A stretch of DNA of 64,000 nt from Burkholderiaceae bacterium (GTDB taxonomy: Bacteria; Pseudomonadota; Gammaproteobacteria; Burkholderiales; Burkholderiaceae_E): positions 1 through 64,000 of the forward strand of contig JADJVQ010000024.1 in assembly GCA_016710525.1 (NCBI GenBank), in the 5' to 3' direction. Each line of letters starts with the position of its first letter. Positions within the stretch are counted from its first letter, which is position 1. Below are positions 8,762-17,866 of this stretch, piece after piece. The notes under the pieces were generated by a model that did not search any database, was not told the origin of the DNA, and saw nothing but the letters and a program-made list of their open reading frames with translations. The translations under genes and the position numbers were made by a program.

Positions 8762-9911
8762 AGCCGGCTTTCTTCAGTGCATCGGAACGGGCGGTGGACC
8801 AGGCCTTGCGGAAGCTGTCCTTGTCCTCGGGCGGATTGGCCTTGTTGAATCCGGCCCACGCCCCGGCCAGGGTGTCCTGGCGCTTGACGAGCTTCTGGTT
8901 GTGCGCGTCATGCTCGGGTTTCCAGACACCGGCCTCGCGGAAGGCCTTCACGGCTCCCTCGTGATACGGCAGCACCCAGGACAGATTCTGGCGCGACAGC
9001 TCCAGCCCGGTGGCACCCGGAGCGCCGTCCTTGTAGGACGCGTAATTCACGATCATCGACTTGGTGATGCTGTAGACCAGGTCCGACGGCTGCGAGGCGT
9101 AGGCCATGAAGATCGGATAGGGGTAGGAAGGGATCTCGGCCGGAGCCTGCGCACTGAGTCCCGGCCCGCAGGTGGTCTTGTGGGGCACGTAGTACGGGGC
9201 GAGCTTGTTGATGCGCGCCCAGCCTGCCTTGTCGGCCGACGGCGTCTGCGGATAGAAGATGCCCCGCGGCGACGTTTCGGCCTCCTTGGCCTGGCCAGAG
9301 ATGGTCGACGCAATGGCGGCATCGACTTCGTTGTTGACGATGCCCTTCCACATCGCGCCGTAGCTGGAGAACTCGACCAGCTTGACATCGGCCGTGCTCA
9401 AGCCCGCGAACGCCAGGACGGCGAAGGCATTCTGGTTCAGCGCGGGCGAGCCCACGACCACGCCTACGCGCTTGCCCTTGAGGTCCTTGACCTCTTTCAC
9501 GCCGACGTCCTTGGTGACCGCCAGCGAAACCGCATTGCAGTCGGTCGACGACAGCATCAGGCGCAGCGGCTGCGGACCCCACTCCTTGCTGGCGAACTCG
9601 AACACGCCTTCCTGCGCGAAGAAGCTGCCGATGCCCATTGCCGAGGCCTGCGCGCGATTGGCCCGCAACGGCGCGAGCCGGGCAACGTCGTTGCCGGCCG
9701 GCAGCACCCGCATGTCGGTGCCATGCTTGTCCTTGAACATCTTGCCCACGGCGATCGCCATGTTGAAACCGGACGAACCGGTGTCGTAGGCAGTGAGTGT
9801 GAGGGTGCCCGGCAGCTTGATGTCCTGCGCGCAGACCGCGCCCGACAGGGCCAGCGCGGGCAGAGCCAAGGCGAACGCACGGCCGCCCAGCCACTGTTTG
9901 AAGCAGTGCAT
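8742..9911 (-). CDS. TAXI family TRAP transporter substrate-binding protein
   Basis: A 389-residue periplasmic receptor. Its signal peptide (AFALALPALALSGAVCAQ) is cleaved near residue 28. The mature protein starts with the TAXI-type pattern LTLTAYDTGSSGFNMAIAVGKMF and contains the hinge KDLKGKRVGVVVGSPALNQNAF. ATG at 9911 has a GAGGAG ribosome binding site 7 bases upstream. TAXI receptors deliver organic or amino acids to the fused permease encoded next to it. If the permease is truly broken, uptake would be lost. Confidence 0.9.
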   Translation of the reverse strand: MHCFKQWLGGRAFALALPALALSGAVCAQDIKLPGTLTLTAYDTGSSGFNMAIAVGKMFKDKHGTDMRVLPAGNDVARLAPLRANRAQASAMGIGSFFAQEGVFEFASKEWGPQPLRLMLSSTDCNAVSLAVTKDVGVKEVKDLKGKRVGVVVGSPALNQNAFAVLAFAGLSTADVKLVEFSSYGAMWKGIVNNEVDAAIASTISGQAKEAETSPRGIFYPQTPSADKAGWARINKLAPYYVPHKTTCGPGLSAQAPAEIPSYPYPIFMAYASQPSDLVYSITKSMIVNYASYKDGAPGATGLELSRQNLSWVLPYHEGAVKAFREAGVWKPEHDAHNQKLVKRQDTLAGAWAGFNKANPPEDKDSFRKAWSTARSDALKKAGFDIIIE

Positions 9912-10081
9912 GGTGTCTCCTCGTGACAGTCCTAATGACGCGCCACCCAGGACCATCGGGCAGCGCCAGATCGACTCGGGCACGGGCGCTGTTCAGCGAG
10001 AACCGCCGTGCCTCTGGTTTGCGCCGATCATAGCGCGGCCCCGGCGCGGGGCAAAGCGCCCGCGCCGACGGAGCGAGACAC

Positions 10082-10783
10082 TTACAGCAGATCGATGTTG
10101 GGCTCGGTGAGATTCAGCACGGCGGCCAGGTCGACCACGTCGCCGAAGCCCTCGGCGACCTCGGTATAGGTGCCGTCGGCATTGCCGTCGCGGAAGATCT
10201 CCCAGCGCGTGCTGCCCGAATCGCCCGTGTGTTCGGCGATCAGCAGGCCCTGGTCCAGCACGAAGCTGAGGTCATCGCCCTGGATGACCCGGGTCGTGCC
10301 ATCCCGCAGCACGTGGCTCACCTCGGTGATCGCCGACGTGGTCGGGTCCAGCGTGATGGTCAGCTGATGGGCATGGACGACGCCGTCGTCGCTGGTGACC
10401 GGCGCCGTGGTGTTGATGCGGGCACGTGCGGTGATCGCATACAGGCTGTCGGCATCGGCATCGCTGAACACGATGACCTCCTGGCCACGCGTCAGTGTGC
10501 GGGTCAGCACGATGTCGTCACCCTTGAGCGTGAACTCGCCATCGGCGTTGTCGCTGAAGGGAATCGTATTGCCGTTGATGGTCCGGGCGGCCGATGTGAC
10601 GACGCCGTCCGTCACGCCGAACGAGAAGATTTCCGCGCCAGGCAGCGGGCCGCCCCGCCCCCCGTGCCCGAGTCCCGGGCCGAGCCCCGACCCATCGTGC
10701 CCGCCACCACCCTGTCCGCCAGCGCCTTCGCTGCCGCGCGGTCCGCCGACGGCGCCCGGTGCGCCCGTTCTTGCATTTCTCAT
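10082..10783 (-). CDS. hypothetical protein with Gly-rich N-terminus
   Basis: A 233-residue protein I do not recognise. Residues 1-50 are very rich in Gly with scattered His, Pro and Asp and there is no signal peptide. The rest is predicted beta-rich, with acidic turns such as FSDADADSL and FRDGNADGTY that look like calcium-binding loops. The composition resembles parts of secreted proteins exported by type I or other signal-peptide-independent systems, but no RTX nonapeptides are present. The start at 10783 is supported by AAAGGAA six bases upstream. It is divergent from the PsiF gene. Confidence 0.6.
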   Translation of the reverse strand: MRNARTGAPGAVGGPRGSEGAGGQGGGGHDGSGLGPGLGHGGRGGPLPGAEIFSFGVTDGVVTSAARTINGNTIPFSDNADGEFTLKGDDIVLTRTLTRGQEVIVFSDADADSLYAITARARINTTAPVTSDDGVVHAHQLTITLDPTTSAITEVSHVLRDGTTRVIQGDDLSFVLDQGLLIAEHTGDSGSTRWEIFRDGNADGTYTEVAEGFGDVVDLAAVLNLTEPNIDLL

Positions 10784-10858
10784 GTTGATTCCTTTTGCAG
10801 AGCTGAATTGAGAGGGAACGACTTGCTCCGACACGACGGGCGCTGCGCAACGCCTCGT

Positions 10859-10905
10859 ATCGAATGGGTATTTTTCCCATTTCTAATTCGAATGTCAAAT
10901 CATGT
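10859..10905. promoter_or_regulatory. AT-rich divergent promoter region with inverted repeat
   Basis: An unusually AT-rich patch between the Gly-rich gene and the PsiF gene. It holds the inverted repeat AATGGG (10863-10868) / CCCATT (10876-10881) and a TTCGAA palindrome (10887-10892). No firm -35/-10 pair can be assigned. Confidence 0.4.
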
Positions 10906-11025
10906 CCTTCGAGACTCAATGCGTTGGCCGGCGAACATCGCCCGTTTGTCGGAACCTGGCCGATGTGTTCCGATTGCATGTCCGGCTGCATCCGGCAGCA
11001 CGGCATCCACTCGGGAGAGAAGTTC

Positions 11026-11271
11026 ATGCGCGCATTGATCGTTGGCTTGGCCCTGTCCACCTTCGCTGCCTCGGCCTTTGCGGCGGGCGAAACCTGCTCC
11101 GCTCAGGCCGCCGAGAAAAAGCTCGCCGGCGCCGCCAAGAACAGCTTCGTCAAGAAATGCACGGGCGACGCCCAGAAGACGTGCGAAGGCACGGCCGCCG
11201 AGAAGAAGCTCGCGGGCGCGGCCAAGAACAGCTTCGTGAAGAAATGCGTGAAGGACGCCGCCGGCGCGTGA
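11026..11271 (+). CDS. PsiF repeat-containing exported protein
   Basis: An 81-residue periplasmic protein: signal peptide to about residue 20 (LALSTFAASAFAAG), then two copies of the PsiF-type repeat AAEKKLAGAAKNSFVKKC, 28 residues apart. A ribosome binding site GGGAGAGAAG precedes the ATG. E. coli psiF is phosphate-starvation induced but the protein's function is unknown; nothing here shows a PHO box. Confidence 0.85.
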   Translation: MRALIVGLALSTFAASAFAAGETCSAQAAEKKLAGAAKNSFVKKCTGDAQKTCEGTAAEKKLAGAAKNSFVKKCVKDAAGA

Positions 11272-11312
11272 TGCGCCTGGCTGGCCCGCGGATTGCCCGC
11301 CGGGCCGAAAAA

Positions 11313-11340
11313 AAACGGCCGCCCGCAAGGGCAGCCGTTT
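11313..11340. terminator. bidirectional terminator between psiF-like gene and alcohol dehydrogenase
   Basis: Stem AAACGGC-C-GCCC (11313-11324) pairs with GGGC-A-GCCGTTT (11329-11340) around a GCAA loop. A run of A on the left and T on the right lets it serve both convergent genes. Confidence 0.8.
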
Positions 11341-11387
11341 GAACTCTCGGGCGACTCAGTCGCCCGACAGTCGACGAAACCGCCGGG

Positions 11388-12452
11388 TCAGCCGGCCGTT
11401 TCCATGTCGATGACGACCCGACCCATCACCGTGCCCGCTTTCAGTTCTTCCAGGCTGCGGTTGATTTCGCTGGCCGGGCGCAATTGGACCGGGGTCGCGC
11501 GCAGGCGACCGGACTGCGCCAGCGCCACCAGTTCGCGAAGTTCGGCCAGATTGCCGACGTACGATCCGCCGATGGTCAGCGCGCGCTGCGCCAGCGGCGG
11601 CAGGGGCAGCGTGATTTCTCCGCCGAACAGCCCGCACATGATGTAGCGCCCGCCCTTGCGCAAGGCGCCGATGGCCAGTTCGGCCGTGGCTGGCATGCCC
11701 ACCAGATCGATGGCACCGGCCAGCGAATCGCCCGACAGTGACTTCAACTGCGCCAGCGCATCGGCCGCCCGGGTATCCAGCGTGAGCCGGGCGCCTTGCG
11801 CGGTCGCTTCGGCCAGCTTGCCGGCGTCGATGTCGCAGGCAATGATGTTCTCGACGCCGCGGGCCCTCAGGATCGCGATGGTCGCCATGCCCAAGCCGCC
11901 GCAGCCGAGCACCGCCACCCAGTCGCGCGGCGACAGCGCCGGCAACTTGCCGATCGCGCTGAATGCCGTGAGCCCCGAGCAGGCCAGCGTGGCGGCATAG
12001 GCCTCGTCCAGACCGCTGGCATCGACCAGGTACTTGGAGTCGGGGATCACCAGGTGGGTCCCGTAGGCGCCCTGGCCGAGCACGCCGAGGAAGCGCCCCT
12101 GCAGGCAGTAGTTGTCCTGGCCGGCTTCGCACACGGCGCACTTGCCGCAGCCGATCCAGGGGTAGACCAGGCGCCGATCGCCCACTTTGACGCCGGTGGC
12201 CTCGGGTCCGAGCGCCTCGACCACACCGAACGGCTCGTGGCCGACGGTGAACGGTGGCACGCAACCGCGGTCACGCACGTAGAATTTCTTGCCACCACCC
12301 AGATCGAAATAGCCGTCCCAGATGTGCAGGTCGGAGTGACACACACCCGAACGGGTCACGCGAATCAGCACCTCGCGGCCCTGCGGGCGGGGTGTCTCGC
12401 GAATTCGGGCCTGCAAGGGCTTGCCGTGCTCGATGACGTCGTAAGTGAGCAT
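11388..12452 (-). CDS. zinc-dependent alcohol dehydrogenase
   Basis: A 354-residue medium-chain dehydrogenase. Catalytic zinc ligands C38 (GVCHSD) and H72 (GHE) and structural zinc cysteines C102, C105, C108 and C116 (GCGKCAVC...NYC) are all present, followed by a Rossmann motif LGCGGLG near residue 187. The family oxidises primary alcohols or reduces aldehydes with NAD(P)H; the substrate is not indicated. It converges on the PsiF gene with a shared terminator. Confidence 0.88.
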   Translation of the reverse strand: MLTYDVIEHGKPLQARIRETPRPQGREVLIRVTRSGVCHSDLHIWDGYFDLGGGKKFYVRDRGCVPPFTVGHEPFGVVEALGPEATGVKVGDRRLVYPWIGCGKCAVCEAGQDNYCLQGRFLGVLGQGAYGTHLVIPDSKYLVDASGLDEAYAATLACSGLTAFSAIGKLPALSPRDWVAVLGCGGLGMATIAILRARGVENIIACDIDAGKLAEATAQGARLTLDTRAADALAQLKSLSGDSLAGAIDLVGMPATAELAIGALRKGGRYIMCGLFGGEITLPLPPLAQRALTIGGSYVGNLAELRELVALAQSGRLRATPVQLRPASEINRSLEELKAGTVMGRVVIDMETAG

Positions 12453-12723
12453 TGCCTGGTCTCCTGGTTGGGTGGTGCGGGTTGCGCGACGAACGTGCCG
12501 CGCGGGAACGGCGGACGCCGATGGTAGCGCGGGCGCGGCCTGCGTCGGTTCCGGTTCGTGCGCGCCGCCGGGGCATCTCGCCGCAGCGGCCGGCGGGCAT
12601 GAGAAGGCGGCTGTCGCGATCGGAATTGCCCTCGAAGTGCCCCGCACTTCCCTTCGCCATGAATCACCCCGGCTGGCAAGCTGGACAGAACACGCTCAGA
12701 GCACCGCAGAAGGTTTCCGCCTC

Positions 12724-13626
12724 ATGAACGATTCGATCTCGCGACAAGGTCCCGGACCGCTGGCCAGCCTGGTGCTGCTCGCTGGCGCAATCGCCAGCGG
12801 CTGCGCCCATTTTGCGGAAACGGGCGGCGCGCCTCGCAAGGAAACCGCCTTCGCAGTGACCGCATCCCAGACCCTCGTGAGCTTCAATGCCGGCCAGCCG
12901 GGCACCCTGCTGTCCAGCAGGCGCCTGGTCGGTCTGCCGAGCGGCGAAACCCTGGTCGGCATCGACTTCAGGGTGGCGCGCGGGCAGCTGTTCGCGCTGT
13001 CCGATCGCGGCCGCCTGTACCGGATCGATACCGCCACGGCGGCGCTGACGCCGGTGGGCAATGGCATCGGCACCGAATTGCACGGCAACCAGTTCGGCAT
13101 CGACTTCAATCCGACCGTCGATCGGATCCGGGTGGTCAGCGATACCGGCCAGAACCTGCGCGTGCACCCGGACACCGGGGCGGCGGTCGATGCCGACCCG
13201 CAAAGCCCCGGGCTTCAGCACGACGGCACCCTTGCCTTCGCAGCGGACGACCCGAACGCCGGCCGCGCCCCGCGCATCGTCGCGGCGGCCTACACGTACA
13301 ACAAGGAGAACGAGAAGATCACCACCAACTACGCGCTGGACGCGCAATCGGCCAGCCTGGTGATCCAGGGCTCGATCGAAGGCGCCACTCCGGTCGTGTC
13401 CCCCAACACCGGCCGCCTGCGCACCGTGGGGCCGCTCGGCGCGGGCGGATTCGAACAGGCGTCGTTCGACATCTCCGACCTCACCAACACCGGCTTTGCG
13501 GCCCTGACCCGGGACGGCGCCAGCGGCTCGCAGTGGTATGTCATCGACCTGGCCAGCGGCAAAGCGACCGCGCTCGGTGCGATCGGCATTCGCGAAACGG
13601 TCGTCGGCATCGCCATCGAGCCCTGA
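12724..13626 (+). CDS. DUF4394 domain lipoprotein
   Basis: A 300-residue exported lipoprotein: the signal peptide ends in the lipobox ASGC (about residue 27). The body is one DUF4394 domain, a propeller-like fold with blades such as LVGIDFRVARGQLFALSDRGRLYRIDTATAALTPVG and the conserved GIDFNPTVDRIRVVSDTGQNLR. Function is unknown. It is followed closely by a cupredoxin-like gene and a GGDEF-EAL gene on the same strand. Confidence 0.82.
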   Translation: MNDSISRQGPGPLASLVLLAGAIASGCAHFAETGGAPRKETAFAVTASQTLVSFNAGQPGTLLSSRRLVGLPSGETLVGIDFRVARGQLFALSDRGRLYRIDTATAALTPVGNGIGTELHGNQFGIDFNPTVDRIRVVSDTGQNLRVHPDTGAAVDADPQSPGLQHDGTLAFAADDPNAGRAPRIVAAAYTYNKENEKITTNYALDAQSASLVIQGSIEGATPVVSPNTGRLRTVGPLGAGGFEQASFDISDLTNTGFAALTRDGASGSQWYVIDLASGKATALGAIGIRETVVGIAIEP

Positions 13627-13637
13627 CCGAGGCCCGA

Positions 13638-14351
13638 ATGCGCCTGTTTTTTCCTCGGTCCTGGTCCGCCAGCCCGAGGCCGGTCCGCCAGCCCGCGTGG
13701 GCGGCGTGGCGCGCGGCTGGCGGGCCGGCAGGCGCGCGGCGGCGGCGCAGGCGGCGGCAGTCGCGCTGCGTCTGGCGCGCCCTGGCCGCCTTCGCCCCTG
13801 CGCCGGCGCAGGCCGAGAAGCTCGCGGTGACGATCCACGACAGCCAGGGCCGCCCGCTGGAAAACGCGGTCGTGTCGGTGATGGTGCGCGGCACGCGCGA
13901 GCGCGCCGGCGCCGATGCCACGGCTGAGATGGCGCAGCGCGAGCGCAGCTTCGTGCCGCAGGTGCTGGTGGTGCAGACCGGCACCCCGGTGTCGTTCCCG
14001 AACCTGGACACCGTGCGCCACCACGTCTATTCGTTCTCAGCCATCAAGCCCTTCGAGATCAAGCTGTATGTCGGCACACCGGCTCAGCCCGTGGTGTTCG
14101 ATCGCCCCGGCACCGCGGTGCTCGGCTGCAACATCCACGACAAGATGGTCGGCTTCATCCACGTGGTCGATACGCCGTACTTCGCTCGCACCGGCGCCAA
14201 TGGCAGCGCGACACTCGATGTGCCGCCCGGCGAACATCGGGTGCGCGCCTGGCATCCCGTGCTGCAGGCCACCGGGACGCCGGTCCAGGACACCGTCAAG
14301 CTGCCCGCCGGCGCCAGCGCGGCACTGACGATCCGGCTGCCGGGCGGCTGA
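13638..14351 (+). CDS. cupredoxin-like periplasmic protein (methylamine-utilization-like)
   Basis: A 237-residue protein 11 bases after the DUF4394 gene. After an odd Arg/Ala-rich N-terminus (poly-Arg at about residues 34-40) there is a likely export segment ending APAQAEK. The C-terminal domain is cupredoxin-like, with candidate type-1 copper ligands in DTVRHHVYSF (His), LGCNIHDKM (Cys, His, Met). Homologues are commonly called methylamine utilization proteins, but no mau genes are present, so an unknown redox or sensory role is more likely. The N-terminus may be mis-started or altered. Confidence 0.75.
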   Translation: MRLFFPRSWSASPRPVRQPAWAAWRAAGGPAGARRRRRRRQSRCVWRALAAFAPAPAQAEKLAVTIHDSQGRPLENAVVSVMVRGTRERAGADATAEMAQRERSFVPQVLVVQTGTPVSFPNLDTVRHHVYSFSAIKPFEIKLYVGTPAQPVVFDRPGTAVLGCNIHDKMVGFIHVVDTPYFARTGANGSATLDVPPGEHRVRAWHPVLQATGTPVQDTVKLPAGASAALTIRLPGG

Positions 14352-14352
14352 C

Positions 14353-16743
14353 ATGCTCAACCGGCTCGACACCCGGATTGCCGCGCTGTTCCTGGCCCTG
14401 CTGCTGGCGGTGCAGCTGGCCGGCTTCGGCCTGATCCGAGAGGTGATCTCGCTGAACGCACGCGCCACGATCGGCGAAGACCTCGACAACGGCGCCCGGC
14501 TGATCCGGCGTCTGCTCGACCAGCACAACCAGCGGATGATCGAATCGGCGCGGGTGCTGGCTGCGGACTTCGGATTCCGGTCGGCGATTGCCTCCGGCGA
14601 CCGCGCAACGCTGGCCGACACGCTCGAGAACCACGGCGAGCGGATCGGCGCGGCAGAGATGCTGTTCCTGGGCACCGACCTCACGCTGCAGGCGGCCACC
14701 GCGCGGCTGGAGCCGCAGGTCTACGCCTTCGCCCGCGAACAGGCCGCCGCCAGCCGCCAGAGCGACAGCGCCCGGGTGGTGATGATCCGCGGCACCCCGC
14801 AACTGCTGCTGACGGTCCCGATCAAGGCGCCGCTGACCATCGGCTGGGTGGCGATGGGATTTGCGCTCGACAAGCGCCTGCTCGACGACATGTTCCAGCT
14901 GGCCGGCATCCTCACATCGGTCGTCGTGCGCAGCCAGGGGGGCGCCTGGCAGGTCAATCAGACGCTGCTCGAAGGGGCCGCCGCCGGCGACCTCGGTGCA
15001 CGGGTCGCGATGCTCGCCGGATCGCCCTCGGCGCGCATCGACGGCACGACCTACCAGACCCGTCTGGTCCCGCTGGCCAGCGTCGGCGGCGACGAGGTGT
15101 CGGCATTGATGATGCGGTCGATCGATGCCGCCCTCGAACCCTTCGAACGCCTGCAGCTGATGCTGCTGCTGATCACCGTGGTCGGCGCGCTGCTCTCGGG
15201 CACGGCCAGCTTTCTCACCGCACGCAGGGTGACGGGTCCCCTGAAGGCCCTGACCCGCTCGGCCGAACGACTGGGGGCTGGCGACTACGAGGCCGCCGTG
15301 GACATCCGCGGCACCGATGAAGTCGGCGAGCTGGCCCGGCGATTCGACGCGATGCGCATCGACATCCGGGAGCGCGATCACCGGATCTCCCGGCTGGCCT
15401 ACTGGGATCGCCTCACCGGCCTGCCCAACCGCGAGCGCTTCAACCAGCTGCTCGAACAGGCGATCGGCGAAGCGCGTGAAACCGGCGCGGCGCTGTCGGT
15501 GCTGATGCTCGACCTGGACCGGTTCAAGCACGTCAACGATGTGCTGGGGCCGGCCTTCGGCGACCGGCTGCTGGCCGAAGTCGCGAATCGGCTGCGCGCG
15601 CACGCCGTGCGCGACACCGACGACATCGCCCGGATCGGGGGCGACGAATTCGCGCTGCTGCTGCGCGGCGCCGGTCCCGACGCGGCGGCCGACATCGGCC
15701 ACCGGATCCTGGCGATGATGGAGCAGCCGATCACGCTCGACGACCACACGGTCGACCTGCGGGCCGGCATCGGCGCGGTCAGCCACCCGATCGACGGCGA
15801 GGACGCCGACACCCTGCTGCGCCGCGTCGAGATGGCCATGTACGCCGCCAAGACGCGCCAGGCCGGGTACGTGCATTTCGAGCCGGCCATGGACGGCGCC
15901 AGCGAACAGTCCCTGTCGATGCTCACCGACCTGCGCGAAGCGGTCGAGCAGAACCAGCTCCAGCTCTACCTGCAGCCGAAGGTCGACCTGGCCAGCGGCC
16001 GCATCGCCGGCGCGGAGGCACTGGTCCGCTGGCGCCACCCGGCGCGCGGACTGGTGCCGCCGGCGCACTTCATTCCGTTCGCCGAGCAGACCGGCGCGAT
16101 CCGCCAGATCACCCAATGGATGATCGAGCGCACAGTGATCGCGCTGGCCGACCTGCGCGCGCAGGGACTGCCCCTGAAGATCGCGGTCAACCTGTCGACC
16201 CGCGACCTGATGGACCAGAACCTGCCTCACAAGGTGGCACGCCTGCTGTCCCTGCGCGGACTCGCCCCGGCGGCGCTGTGCCTGGAGATCACCGAAAGCG
16301 CGATCATGGACGACCCGCTGCGCGCCGAGCAGACGCTGCAGGGGCTGCACGACATGGGCGTGGCCCTGTCGATCGACGACTTCGGCACCGGCTATTCGTC
16401 GCTGGCCTACCTGAAGCGCCTGCCGGTCGACCAGCTGAAGATCGACCGCAGTTTCGTGATGAACATGGAACGCGACCGGGCCGATGTGATGATCGTGCGC
16501 TCGACCATCGATCTGGCTCACAACCTGGGCCTTCGGGTGGTCGCCGAAGGCGTCGAAACCGATGCGCAGCTCGGCCTGCTGCGCGAACTGGGATGCGACG
16601 AGGCACAGGGTTACCTGCTCGGGCGCCCGATGCCGGCTGCCGAGTTCCCCGCCTGGATCGGCCAATGGCGAGGCGGCGGGCCGCAAAGCGAAGATACCGG
16701 CACGCCGGCCACGGCGGCCACACCCGCCACCGTATCGGCCTGA
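14353..16743 (+). CDS. membrane GGDEF-EAL protein with periplasmic sensor and HAMP
   Basis: A 796-residue inner-membrane c-di-GMP enzyme starting one base after the cupredoxin stop. Order: TM helix (9-27), periplasmic sensor of about 230 residues, second TM (about 265-285), HAMP, GGDEF (intact GGDEF at about 428-432) and EAL (EAL at about 554-556, with DDFGTGYSSL and EGVET). Both catalytic motifs are intact, so it could make and degrade c-di-GMP. The upstream periplasmic cupredoxin and DUF4394 proteins are plausible partners of its sensor. Confidence 0.9.
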   Translation: MLNRLDTRIAALFLALLLAVQLAGFGLIREVISLNARATIGEDLDNGARLIRRLLDQHNQRMIESARVLAADFGFRSAIASGDRATLADTLENHGERIGAAEMLFLGTDLTLQAATARLEPQVYAFAREQAAASRQSDSARVVMIRGTPQLLLTVPIKAPLTIGWVAMGFALDKRLLDDMFQLAGILTSVVVRSQGGAWQVNQTLLEGAAAGDLGARVAMLAGSPSARIDGTTYQTRLVPLASVGGDEVSALMMRSIDAALEPFERLQLMLLLITVVGALLSGTASFLTARRVTGPLKALTRSAERLGAGDYEAAVDIRGTDEVGELARRFDAMRIDIRERDHRISRLAYWDRLTGLPNRERFNQLLEQAIGEARETGAALSVLMLDLDRFKHVNDVLGPAFGDRLLAEVANRLRAHAVRDTDDIARIGGDEFALLLRGAGPDAAADIGHRILAMMEQPITLDDHTVDLRAGIGAVSHPIDGEDADTLLRRVEMAMYAAKTRQAGYVHFEPAMDGASEQSLSMLTDLREAVEQNQLQLYLQPKVDLASGRIAGAEALVRWRHPARGLVPPAHFIPFAEQTGAIRQITQWMIERTVIALADLRAQGLPLKIAVNLSTRDLMDQNLPHKVARLLSLRGLAPAALCLEITESAIMDDPLRAEQTLQGLHDMGVALSIDDFGTGYSSLAYLKRLPVDQLKIDRSFVMNMERDRADVMIVRSTIDLAHNLGLRVVAEGVETDAQLGLLRELGCDEAQGYLLGRPMPAAEFPAWIGQWRGGGPQSEDTGTPATAATPATVSA

Positions 16744-16819
16744 GCGGGGCAGCGCCGTTCGCCGATGGCGGGCGGCTGCCTTATCATCGCGGGATTCACC
16801 CGTGGAGATCCCTCGCATC

Positions 16820-17791
16820 ATGATGCAGCCGATTCGTCGCGCCCTGTGCGCCTTCATTCTCGCCGGCCTGAGCGGCGCCGCAGGCGCCCAGGCCTTTCCG
16901 AACAAGCCGATCCGCCTGATCTGCCCGTTCCCCCCGGGCGGCGCGGTCGACATCGCCTCGCGCGCCGTCGCCGCCGAAATGAGCAAGACCCTCGGCCAGC
17001 CGGTCAGCGTCGAGAACAAGCCCGGCGCGGGCGGCAATATCGGTGCTGCCGAAGCCGTGCGTGCGGCGCCCGACGGCTACACGATGGTGATGACGACCAG
17101 CGGCATTCAGGCGATCAATCCGCTGATGTACAAGAAGATGGGCTTTGATCCGATCAAGGAACTCGTCCCGGTTGCCGCGCTGGTGTCGCTGTCCAACGTG
17201 CTGGTGGTGCATCCGTCCGTCAAGGCCAGTTCGGTCGCCGACGTGCTTGCGCTGGTGCGCGCCAACCCTGACGGCATGACCTATGCGTCCAGCGGCGCAG
17301 GAACCAGCATCCACATGTCGGCCGAGATGTTCAAGCACCTGACCGGCACCCGCATCGTGCACGTGCCCTACAAGGGCAGCGCGCCTGCGGTGACCGACCT
17401 GCTGGGCGGACAGGTGCAGATGATGTTCGACAACATCCCCTCGTCGCTGCCGCACATCAAGGCGGGCAAGCTGCGTGCACTGGCCACCACCGGCGCGAGC
17501 CGCGACCCGGCGCTGCCCGACCTGCCCACCGTCGCCGAAGCCGGCGTGCCCGGCTATGAGGCGGGCGTCTGGTTCGGCCTGGCCGTGCCCGCGGGCACGC
17601 CGCGCGACGTGATCGCCCGGCTGAACGCCGAAGCCGTGAAGGCGACGAAGTCGCCGGACTTCATCAAGCGGATGTCCGAGCTCGGCTATGTGATCATCGG
17701 CAGTTCGCCGGAGCAGATGACCGCCATGCAGCGCGCCGAACAGACCCGCTGGGCACCGGTCGTCAAGGCCTCCGGCGCGTCGGCCGACTGA
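16820..17791 (+). CDS. Bug-family tripartite tricarboxylate transporter receptor
   Basis: A 323-residue periplasmic binding protein (TctC/Bug). Signal peptide to about residue 24 (GAAGAQA), then the typical start FPNKPIRLICPFPPGGAVDIASR, the ENKPGAGGNIGA motif and VHVPYKGSAPAVTDLLGGQV. Bug proteins bind carboxylates or related small molecules. No tctA/tctB membrane genes are adjacent, so it is an orphan receptor, as is common in Burkholderiales. Confidence 0.92.
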   Translation: MMQPIRRALCAFILAGLSGAAGAQAFPNKPIRLICPFPPGGAVDIASRAVAAEMSKTLGQPVSVENKPGAGGNIGAAEAVRAAPDGYTMVMTTSGIQAINPLMYKKMGFDPIKELVPVAALVSLSNVLVVHPSVKASSVADVLALVRANPDGMTYASSGAGTSIHMSAEMFKHLTGTRIVHVPYKGSAPAVTDLLGGQVQMMFDNIPSSLPHIKAGKLRALATTGASRDPALPDLPTVAEAGVPGYEAGVWFGLAVPAGTPRDVIARLNAEAVKATKSPDFIKRMSELGYVIIGSSPEQMTAMQRAEQTRWAPVVKASGASAD

Positions 17792-17866
17792 GTTCCGACT
17801 GAAATCCGGCTGAATACCGGCTCGACACAGATCGAACCGTTGCCCCTCTTCCAACAGGAGTCACGC

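Noticed and set aside
9031..9040. GTAGGAC element in the TAXI receptor gene as a regulatory site
   Set aside because: Lies inside coding sequence and has no palindromic partner; chance match.
13638..14351. Methylamine utilization pathway gene
   Set aside because: Only the cupredoxin-like fold is supported; no methylamine dehydrogenase or mau genes are present.
14296..17037. Long minus-strand open frame of about 900 codons
   Set aside because: Antisense to the GGDEF-EAL gene, whose motifs are intact.
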